Program-made: the position numbers and the translations under genes | In this document: piece by piece, positions 57,937 through 64,000 of the stretch | Numbering within the stretch: position 1 is the stretch's first letter | Layout: every line of letters begins with the position of its first letter | Notes under the pieces: model-generated | Seen by the model: the letters and a program-made list of their open reading frames with translations, nothing else | The model's database searches: none | What the model was told of the DNA's origin: nothing | From: Mucilaginibacter sp. | GTDB taxonomy: Bacteria; Bacteroidota; Bacteroidia; Sphingobacteriales; Sphingobacteriaceae | Length of the DNA: 64,000 nucleotides | Reading direction: 5' to 3' | NCBI GenBank assembly: GCA_028288025.1 | Contig: JAQBOM010000037.1 | Coordinates: 1-64,000, forward strand

Positions 57937-59631
57937 TTACCTTTCGCCCTTCACCTCAGTGAGCTTCTTCTTTTCAAAGACGAGCTTAATTTCCTGCAAT
58001 GATAAGGCATTCAAACATCTTTCTTTGTATAACCCGCCTTTGCGGGCAACTAATACGCCATAATGCATATCTAAAAACCCTTCCTTACGGTGCGCATCCG
58101 GGTTAATGGAGAGCCAAACGCCTTTGTCAAGTGCGTATTGGTGCCAGCGCCAATCCATGTCGAGCCTGAATGGGTTGGCGTTGATCTCTATTACAACATT
58201 GTTTGCCGCGCAGGCATCTATCACTTTTTTATGATCGATCGGGTATCCGTCGCGACTTAATAACAACCTGCCGGTTGGATGTCCGAGTATCGTTGTGTAA
58301 GGGTTCTCGATGGCTTTGATCAGGCGCGAAGTGGCCTTTTCTTTATCCATTTTAAGGATGGAATGTACCGAGGCAACAACAAAATCAAAACGCTGTAGTA
58401 TTTCGTCAGGGTAATCAAGTGAACCATCAAACAAAATGTCTGATTCAATACCCTTAAAAATATGAAAGCCGTTTAGCTTTTTATTGAGATGGTCGATCTC
58501 TTCCTGCTGCTGTAATACCCGCTCGATACTAAGCCCCTTCGCATAGAATGCGCTTTTACTGTGGTCGCACATGCCCAGGTATTCGAGCTTTAGCTCATCA
58601 CGGCAGTATAAGGCCATTTCTTCAACCGTATTTATCCCGTCGCTCCAGGTACTGTGATTATGCAGCGTTCCCTTTAAATCGTGGAAATGGATCAGGCGCG
58701 GCAGGTTATTTATTTCAGCCTTTTTGATGAACGTGGCTCCTTCCCGTAATTCTGGAAGTATAAAATCAAGCCCTGCTTTTGTGTAGATCAATTCCTCGTT
58801 TTCAGGCTGGTCCGGTACATTATCGATCCTTTCCAAAATGGCCTGAACATGTTCGTCATCCCCGGTTTGCAGGAATAGTTCTTTATAGAAGTATCGTTTT
58901 TCTACGCAGATTATATCAACGAGTAATCCATTTTTAAACTCGCCGTTGATATGATTGCCTGCAGAATTGATATTTTGGATAATTTCGGAATGAAGCAGGG
59001 TATTAAAGGCAATTTCCTGGTCGCGGCTGCCCAAAACGATGGTAAGCTCGCTAATGATCTCGCAAAACCTGCGGAAACTGCCAGCGAATTCTATCAATGC
59101 ACCCGGGAAAACAGTTTTGATCTCTTCCAGCAGCTCTTTCGCTTCAGCTTCAACCTGGGCATATAAAAATTTGCCGTTACTGGCCATCCTGAACTCAATG
59201 GCCTTGCGGATATCTTCCTGTGTTTTCAAGCCAAAGCCTTTGGCTTCAACAAGGCGGTTCTCGTTGCAGGCATAAAAGAGCTCACCGGTATTTTCAATAC
59301 CAAGTTCGTGCCATATAATAGCAACCTTTTTAGGGCCTATGCCTTTAATGCCCATCATTTCAACCACGCCTTCGGGCGTTTTGGCAAGCAGCTCGTCGAG
59401 CTCGGCCATCGTACCGGTTTCAAGCAGTTCGACTATTTTGGCCGCGATGCTTTTGCCGATGCCGTCAACCTTTTCCAGCTGTTCAAAAGATTTTTCAGCA
59501 GCAGGGTAGGGCAGCTTATCCACTTTAAAAGCCGCATTGGCAATCGACCGTATTTTAAACGGGTTTACCTCGTGCAGTTCCATCAGTTGCGACAGCAGGC
59601 GAAGTTTTCGCGCTATGGGTTTGTTTTCCAT
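57937..59631 (-). CDS. PolX-like protein with intact PHP domain and degenerate polymerase site
   Basis: 564 residues. HhH region (FEQLEKVDGIGKSIAAKIVE, GIKGIGPKKVAIIWHEL) then a nucleotidyltransferase domain. The normal GSxRRGxExxxDxD signature reads GSFRRFCEIISELTIVLG (184-201): the two metal-binding aspartates fall on Glu195 and Thr197. A third Asp (LLVDIICVE, about 236) is kept. The C-terminal PHP domain is complete: LHNHSTWSDGINT, GMCDHSKSAF, KGIESDIL, VASVHS, ILGHPTGR, INPDAH. So it likely keeps the PHP (3'-5' exonuclease/AP endonuclease) activity and has lost or strongly altered polymerase activity. Lies upstream of hldA. Confidence 0.85.
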   Translation of the reverse strand: MENKPIARKLRLLSQLMELHEVNPFKIRSIANAAFKVDKLPYPAAEKSFEQLEKVDGIGKSIAAKIVELLETGTMAELDELLAKTPEGVVEMMGIKGIGPKKVAIIWHELGIENTGELFYACNENRLVEAKGFGLKTQEDIRKAIEFRMASNGKFLYAQVEAEAKELLEEIKTVFPGALIEFAGSFRRFCEIISELTIVLGSRDQEIAFNTLLHSEIIQNINSAGNHINGEFKNGLLVDIICVEKRYFYKELFLQTGDDEHVQAILERIDNVPDQPENEELIYTKAGLDFILPELREGATFIKKAEINNLPRLIHFHDLKGTLHNHSTWSDGINTVEEMALYCRDELKLEYLGMCDHSKSAFYAKGLSIERVLQQQEEIDHLNKKLNGFHIFKGIESDILFDGSLDYPDEILQRFDFVVASVHSILKMDKEKATSRLIKAIENPYTTILGHPTGRLLLSRDGYPIDHKKVIDACAANNVVIEINANPFRLDMDWRWHQYALDKGVWLSINPDAHRKEGFLDMHYGVLVARKGGLYKERCLNALSLQEIKLVFEKKKLTEVKGER

Positions 59632-59736
59632 AATTGAAGATGTAAAAATACAAAAGCGCGATGTAACGGGGGAATTTGATGAAAGTTATTTTACATCTGT
59701 TGGAGTGAAGGTAAGTATGAAGGAATTAAACGCTTC

Positions 59737-60135
59737 TTATTGATAAGATTCAAAATACTTCTTCATCGGTTCAAAATAATGCGTTTTCCAGCCCGATTCA
59801 TATTGTTTGCCGTGGGGCGGCAAATTTGTATGCGTAAGACTGATCTCGGTTCCACCGTTTTTGTCCTTAAAACTTATTTCGATGATAGAATCTTCTTCTT
59901 CGTCCGAAAATTCCGTCGTTCTCCAGGTTTGAATAATTTTTGAATAGGGAACAAGGTCTACGTTTTTACCCGATATATAACCATCGTGCGCTGTAAACGA
60001 ATCGCCAACCATTGTGCTCGCCAGTGCAACACCGGTGTTAGTCATTTTTGCATGTTTTTCGCCATCGAGCCAGGCGTTGTAAACGGCCTCTTTACTGGTG
60101 GGGATGATATCCGAAACGGTGAATGATATGGCCAT
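59737..60135 (-). CDS. SRPBCC/AHSA1-like protein
   Basis: 132 residues. The pattern SFTVSDIIPTSKEAVYNAWL, DGEKHAKMTNTGVALASTMV, GDSFTAHDGYISGKNVDLVP, YSKIIQTWRTTEFSDEEEDS, 'EISFKDKNGGTEISLTHTNL', 'SGWKTHYFEPMKKYFESY' is typical of Aha1-C-terminal-like SRPBCC domains. These are single-domain ligand- or chaperone-binding proteins; the ligand is unknown. Single gene. Confidence 0.85.
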   Translation of the reverse strand: MAISFTVSDIIPTSKEAVYNAWLDGEKHAKMTNTGVALASTMVGDSFTAHDGYISGKNVDLVPYSKIIQTWRTTEFSDEEEDSIIEISFKDKNGGTEISLTHTNLPPHGKQYESGWKTHYFEPMKKYFESYQ

Positions 60136-60305
60136 AGGTTTAATTTTTAGGATGATGTTTGGTTGAATGATTGAAAAGTTAAATTTACAGTCATTTATTT
60201 GAAATCATAACAACAATAGCTGGATAAAGGTTTAAGCCGCCGGATCAAATATTCGGTATTGCCAATTGAACCGGATTAACTACTTTTAACAAACAATAAT
60301 TTTGA

Positions 60306-60929
60306 ATGGAGAATCTTCCTTTTAATACAGTCGGGCTCTGTGGTGAGGATATCGATAGATTTCACGACACCTACAAAGCGCTTAAAGCAAAATTCAATAT
60401 TGATTTTACGGGCGATATTGATTTTCAATTAAACCAGTTCGAAATATTCAAAAGTTACCTTGATATTAACCTGCGCGATTCATATGTCATCAGGCACTTG
60501 GGTAAAGAGAGCTATATGCTTTTTGTAGAAACCCACTTCAAAAGTGTTAGCGCCAGATCGACTATAATTACAGATTGCTATGAAAATCACACATGGGCAC
60601 TCGCCTATTTAAAGCGGGATTTTGGCCGTGTGCTGATACGCCGTGAAACGTTGGCAGATAAAATAATCGAACTGGTACACCCGGTTGAACTGGACTTTGC
60701 AGAAGACAAACCTTTCAGCGATACTTTTTATGTATTGGTAAATGACCGTCAAAAAGCTACTGCGGCGATAGACCGTAATTTCCGAAACGCGGTAATGGAT
60801 ATAAGGGAAGATGATTTTGTGATCGAGATTATTGAACATACACTCATCATCGGCAGCCAAAAACCTATTTCGCCCGAAAGGGCCGTTTTCCTGGCCGAGT
60901 TTGTGGCAAGGTTATCGTCGATATGCTAA
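60306..60929 (+). CDS. Conserved-looking cytosolic protein, function unknown
   Basis: 207 residues. No signal peptide, no transmembrane helix. Alternating helical and strand patterns: FNTVGLCGEDIDRFHDTYKA, 'YVIRHLGKESYMLFVETHFK', 'WALAYLKRDFGRVLIRRETL', 'DKIIELVHPVELDFAEDKPF', 'TFYVLVNDRQKATAAIDRNF'. No family recognised. A TAATTTTG box (60297-60304) ends 2 bases before the ATG, so the message may be nearly leaderless. Convergent with the ABC transporter gene. Confidence 0.65.
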   Translation: MENLPFNTVGLCGEDIDRFHDTYKALKAKFNIDFTGDIDFQLNQFEIFKSYLDINLRDSYVIRHLGKESYMLFVETHFKSVSARSTIITDCYENHTWALAYLKRDFGRVLIRRETLADKIIELVHPVELDFAEDKPFSDTFYVLVNDRQKATAAIDRNFRNAVMDIREDDFVIEIIEHTLIIGSQKPISPERAVFLAEFVARLSSIC

Positions 60930-60971
60930 AGTTATCAACCACTCACTTAATCAACCATTCAGCAAATCAAC

Positions 60972-61694
60972 CTACACCGCCGTCGTATGCCTCTCAACCG
61001 TATGGATATTGGTATTGGCAAAATCATTTTCGATCAGTCCGTCGCGCATACGCACAATGCGGTGGGCATGGAGGGCGATATCTTCTTCATGGGTTACCAG
61101 TATAATGGTGTTGCCTTTGGCGTGGATGTCTTCTATCAGCCCCATTATTTCAATGGAGGTTTTGGTATCCAGGTTACCGGTAGGCTCATCGGCCAGTATG
61201 ATAGAGGGGTTATTGACCAGCGCGCGGGCCACAGCTACACGCTGGCGCTGCCCGCCGGATAGCTCATTTGGCTTGTGGTCAATGCGGTTGCCTAATCCCA
61301 CATTTTCAAGCGTTTTTTTCGCGCGCTCGTTCCTGTTCGCTTTATTAACACCTGCATAAACCAGTGGGAGCGCTACATTATCCAAAGCTGAGTTACGGGG
61401 TAGCAGGTTAAATGTCTGAAAAACGAACCCTATCTCAGTATTTCTAACCTCGGCCAGCTCGTTATCACTCATGTGGCTAACGTTTATTCCATTGAGGATA
61501 TATTCACCTTTGGTAGGGGTGTCCAGGCAACCCAAAATATTCATTAAGGTTGATTTTCCCGAGCCCGAAGGCCCCATGAGCGCCACAAATTCACCTTTAT
61601 TGATGGTTAACGAAACAGATTTAATCGCGTGAATGATCTCAGCACCAATTACATATTTACGTCCGATATCTTTAATGGTTATTAATGGCTCCAT
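60972..61694 (-). CDS. ABC transporter ATP-binding protein (LolD/MacB-like)
   Basis: 240 residues. Walker A GPSGSGKST, Q-loop 'FVFQTFNLLPRNSALDNVAL', signature LSGGQRQRVAVARALVNNP, Walker B IILADEPTGNLDTKTS, H-loop 'IILVTHEEDIALHAHRIVRM'. It belongs to the MacB/LolD/FtsE type that works with FtsX-like permeases. No permease gene is nearby. The last residues (NTNIHTVERHTTAV) are unlike the family core. Probably in export of lipoprotein or other substrates. Confidence 0.92.
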   Translation of the reverse strand: MEPLITIKDIGRKYVIGAEIIHAIKSVSLTINKGEFVALMGPSGSGKSTLMNILGCLDTPTKGEYILNGINVSHMSDNELAEVRNTEIGFVFQTFNLLPRNSALDNVALPLVYAGVNKANRNERAKKTLENVGLGNRIDHKPNELSGGQRQRVAVARALVNNPSIILADEPTGNLDTKTSIEIMGLIEDIHAKGNTIILVTHEEDIALHAHRIVRMRDGLIENDFANTNIHTVERHTTAV

Positions 61695-61756
61695 GCTTTA
61701 TTTCTTGTTTGGACTGTTGTGTGCAATGTTTTGTTACAGGTGGAAGATTTTTTAGT

Positions 61757-61785
61757 CGGAAAAGTTAGTAAAGTCCGAAAAATGT
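61757..61785. repeat. tagtcggaaaagttagtaaagtccga words
   Basis: Another member of the cggactttccgac word family, in a gap between the ABC gene and the small membrane protein gene. Confidence 0.4.
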
Positions 61786-61854
61786 TTTTCAACTAAGAAA
61801 AATTGTTTTCGTTTCTCAAATGGTATTCGATCAACTCTTCCTTGCCTTGCGAAT

Positions 61855-62151
61855 TTAAGTTTTATCAATTTGTTTTATTTTAGTAAACAGCCCACTAAAA
61901 AAAATTAATATAATGTTCAGAAAAATGCTTATAACAGCGAATTGTTCATAAAAAAAACTAGTTTCAACTGCAATTTCACTACCGAAGAACTTAAATGATA
62001 TCATAACACAGAAGATAAATATTTCCCCAAGTGAAACAAATAACAGTCTTATTCGTAAGCTAACTTTTTTGTAAAATAGTAATAAATAAGGGCCTATTAC
62101 GACCAGAATAGTCAAAAGTAAAATTAGTTCGTTTTTCAATTCGCTTATCAT
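61855..62151 (-). CDS. Small membrane protein, three predicted helices
   Basis: 98 residues with three hydrophobic segments: LILLLTILVVIGPYLLLFY, LRIRLLFVSLGEIFIFCVMI and FAVISIFLNIILIFFSGLF. No family recognised; basic ends suggest N-terminus out or in by positive-inside rule (KKVSLR between first and second). AT-rich compared with neighbours. It stands between ABC and gatC genes. Confidence 0.5.
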   Translation of the reverse strand: MISELKNELILLLTILVVIGPYLLLFYKKVSLRIRLLFVSLGEIFIFCVMISFKFFGSEIAVETSFFYEQFAVISIFLNIILIFFSGLFTKIKQIDKT

Positions 62152-62204
62152 TCCTTCACATTATGAAGTCAAACTGAGTCATCCAATCTTTCTGACTTTC
62201 CCGA

Positions 62205-62498
62205 CTACTTCAAATCAATCACTTTCGATACCAAAAAATACTTATCATCGTGCTTAGGCGCGTTCAGCAAAGCTTCCTCATGCGTAATTTCCTGTTTAAC
62301 AACATCGTCCCTGAAAACATTAACCTCATTGGTCATGTAGATCAGCGGCTCAACGCCTGTGGTATCTATCTCGTTAAGCTTATCCATAAATCCCAGGATC
62401 CGGTTCATGTCATTGATCATTGTATCCGTCTCCTCCGGACTAAGTTCAAGCCGTGCCAGGTGGGCCACTTTATCAACCGTATCTTTATCAATGTTCAT
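62205..62498 (-). CDS. gatC: Aspartyl/glutamyl-tRNA amidotransferase subunit C
   Basis: 97 residues. IDKDTVDKVAHLARLELSPE, ETDTMINDMNRILGFMDKLN, EIDTTGVEPLIYMTNEVNVF, RDDVVKQEITHEEALLNAPK. Needed for GatCAB to make Gln-tRNA or Asn-tRNA. The start overlaps the acyltransferase gene stop (62495-62498). gatA and gatB are not in the window. Confidence 0.93.
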   Translation of the reverse strand: MNIDKDTVDKVAHLARLELSPEETDTMINDMNRILGFMDKLNEIDTTGVEPLIYMTNEVNVFRDDVVKQEITHEEALLNAPKHDDKYFLVSKVIDLK

Positions 62499-63235
62499 AC
62501 TGTTTCCAGTTTATGTTTAATAATAGCGTGAACCTCATCGCGCAAGGCATCAGCGTCGTCAATCGTCAGATGCGCCGTTTCAATGGGCTTGTGTACAAAT
62601 ATATTACAAAAACCCGGACGGCTGCCTCGTTCGAGGCCCGTATCCCATAATACTTTCCATGTGTCGATTGAAGTTACTGGGAGGATAGGTATTTTCAGTT
62701 CGATAGCCAGTCTGAAGGCGCCATTTTTAAAGGGGTGCAGTTTCGGCGGGTATTCGTCCGGTATAGTAGCCTCGGGGAATATAATAACTGACACGCCGGT
62801 GTTTAACTTTTCGGCGGCTAATTTGAAGGCTTTGAATGACGATATCTTGCTATCCCGGTTAACCGTGACATCTATCGTTCTGAAAAAGAAACCCAGTACC
62901 AGGTTGTTCAGCAGCTCTTCCTTGCCGATAAAGCAGAAGTTGTTTTTTGCCGCCATGCTGATAGCCGAAACATCAAGATTTGAGGTGTGGTTGCCACAGA
63001 TAATATAAGTGCGGCTCCAGTCCACCGGCTCCTCGTACTTTATCCTGAACCATATCCCCGAAATAGTAGTGCTTAAAAAAATGATAAGTCGCCTGAACTG
63101 ATTGATATATTTATATCTCGATTTTTTGCGTGACAGAAAATATAGAGCCGGCCAAACCAGGATGAAGAAAAAAGCTACACTAAACCTGTAAAAATGGGCG
63201 TGTATTCTTTTTAAAAAGAGTTTCATTGGCTCCAA
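62495..63235 (-). CDS. PlsC-type lysophospholipid acyltransferase
   Basis: 246 residues. N-terminal hydrophobic segment; motif I NHTSNLDVSAI (NHxxxxD), motif III VIIFPEATIPDEYPPKLHPF, 'GAFRLAIELKIPILPVTSID'. Transfers acyl groups to lysophosphatidic acid or similar (1-acyl-sn-glycerol-3-phosphate acyltransferase family). Overlaps gatC by 4 bases. Confidence 0.89.
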   Translation of the reverse strand: MEPMKLFLKRIHAHFYRFSVAFFFILVWPALYFLSRKKSRYKYINQFRRLIIFLSTTISGIWFRIKYEEPVDWSRTYIICGNHTSNLDVSAISMAAKNNFCFIGKEELLNNLVLGFFFRTIDVTVNRDSKISSFKAFKLAAEKLNTGVSVIIFPEATIPDEYPPKLHPFKNGAFRLAIELKIPILPVTSIDTWKVLWDTGLERGSRPGFCNIFVHKPIETAHLTIDDADALRDEVHAIIKHKLETV

Positions 63236-63374
63236 ATGTAGATAAATACTTAATTCTTCAGCGAAAGATTATTCTTTTTAACATTTTCAGTGATTTGCAG
63301 CATGGCATGCCGGCGAGCACCCGAATATTAACTTCATCCACCCTGAAATATAAAAAATACTTACTTTCGCCCCA

Positions 63375-64000
63375 ATGGAAACTGTTGTTAGTGGTATACG
63401 TTCAACCGGAAAACTGCATCTGGGAAATTATTACGGCGCAATACAAAACTTCGTGAAAATGCAGCATGAATATAACTGCTATTTTTTTATTGCCGACCTG
63501 CATTCGCTTACCACGCATCCAACCCCTGCCGATCTGCATGGCAATGTGAAACAAGTGCTCGTTGAGTATTTAGCTGCCGGCATTGACCCGGAAAGGGCAA
63601 CCATATATATACAATCAGATGTGCCGGAGGTTGCCGAACTATACCTCTATCTGAATATGAACGCCTACCTGGGCGAACTGGAGCGCAGCACCTCGTTTAA
63701 AGACAAGGTACGGTCGCAGCCGGATAATGTAAACGCTGGGTTATTAACCTATCCGGTTTTAATGGCTGCAGATATTATTATTCATAAAGCTACTAAAGTA
63801 CCTGTTGGTAAAGACCAGGAACAGCACCTTGAAATGGCACGTACGTTTGGTAATCGTTTTAACCGGTTATATGATAAAGAATTTTTTCCTGAGCCTTACG
63901 CCTTTAATTTCAGCGAAAAGCTGGTAAAAATACCGGGGCTCGATGGTAAGGGCAAAATGGGCAAATCAGAAGGGGAGGGTAATGCGGTTTACCTATCCGA
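63375..64000 (+). CDS. trpS: Tryptophanyl-tRNA synthetase, 5' part
   Basis: The reading frame is open to the end of the window (208 complete codons seen). It starts METVVSGIRSTGKLHLGNYY, with the HIGH-like KLHLGNYYGA, then 'NAGLLTYPVLMAADIIIHKA', 'VPVGKDQEQHLEMARTFGNR', and a KMSKS-type loop GKGKMGKSEGEGNAVYLS (with Gly in place of the first Ser). Class Ic synthetase for tRNA-Trp. The rest of the gene lies beyond the window edge. Divergent from the acyltransferase gene. Confidence 0.93.
   Translation, partial: METVVSGIRSTGKLHLGNYYGAIQNFVKMQHEYNCYFFIADLHSLTTHPTPADLHGNVKQVLVEYLAAGIDPERATIYIQSDVPEVAELYLYLNMNAYLGELERSTSFKDKVRSQPDNVNAGLLTYPVLMAADIIIHKATKVPVGKDQEQHLEMARTFGNRFNRLYDKEFFPEPYAFNFSEKLVKIPGLDGKGKMGKSEGEGNAVYLS

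Noticed and set aside
1..64000. tRNA, rRNA, riboswitch or CRISPR
   Set aside because: Looked for cloverleaf-like and array-like patterns in gaps and saw none I could support; a covariance-model search was not possible here.

Overview
The window looks like a chromosomal segment of a Bacteroidota bacterium of the Sphingobacteriaceae type (Mucilaginibacter/Pedobacter-like). The evidence is gene content typical of the phylum: a fused SecDF, a long NusB with a C-terminal NusB domain, a type IX secretion C-terminal domain, DUF5686, DUF4254 and DUF5522 proteins, a BlaI/M56 pair, many lipoproteins, and promoters with a TAnnTTTG -7 element. Genus assignment is inference. No rRNA, tRNA, CRISPR array, prophage or replication origin was seen. 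Most genes are housekeeping, with accessory patches and many repeat-rich intergenic stretches.

Layout. 1-9.1 kb: accessory and repeat-rich, with a WGxxG-tail protein, a J-domain/KTSC protein, a decayed ImmA/IrrE-like gene, a DUF885 lipoprotein, a REP-associated tyrosine transposase (RAYT) embedded in its own REP-like repeats, an SH3-like protein and a START protein. 9.1-15.4 kb: an outer-membrane barrel, a DUF5686 operon with a dyad over its promoter followed by a MarR gene, a YdjM-like membrane protein and a YceI protein. 15.8-24.1 kb: leucine dehydrogenase, nusB, then an AT-rich insert (lipoprotein plus M43 protease), then DUF1573-yajC-ybbR-coaE, and a ligase-associated exonuclease with a DUF5522 protein. 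24.5-31.7 kb: MarR, PAP2, glmM, cysteine desulfurase, accD, fructose-bisphosphate aldolase, GNAT.

31.7-43.7 kb, mostly minus strand: HMG-CoA lyase, a glutathionylspermidine-synthase-like ATP-grasp protein and two lipoproteins, NDH-2, SecDF, folA and thyA with a Doc module between them and a YoeB module beside them, ispE, a beta-hydroxyacid dehydrogenase and a LapA-like protein. 44.6-50.3 kb: tgt-lptF/G-EamA on the minus strand, and GT2-ECF sigma-rsmG overlapping on the plus strand. 50.3-52.1 kb: blaI and an M56 gene that appears frameshifted at an A7 run, preceded by three copies of one operator dyad. 52.1-63.4 kb: dprA, sixA, an ADP-heptose/LPS-core cluster (GT9, DUF4254, hldE C-terminal type, gmhA, hldA), a PolX-like protein whose polymerase aspartates are replaced, AHSA1, an ABC ATPase, gatC and an acyltransferase. 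The window ends inside trpS.

The most noteworthy items are the RAYT/REP unit, the PolX-like protein with a defective polymerase motif, the triple BlaI-type operator with the probable M56 frameshift, the promoter-overlapping dyad near marR, and several families of short-word repeats that build intergenic hairpins. No clearly new multi-gene system was identified.
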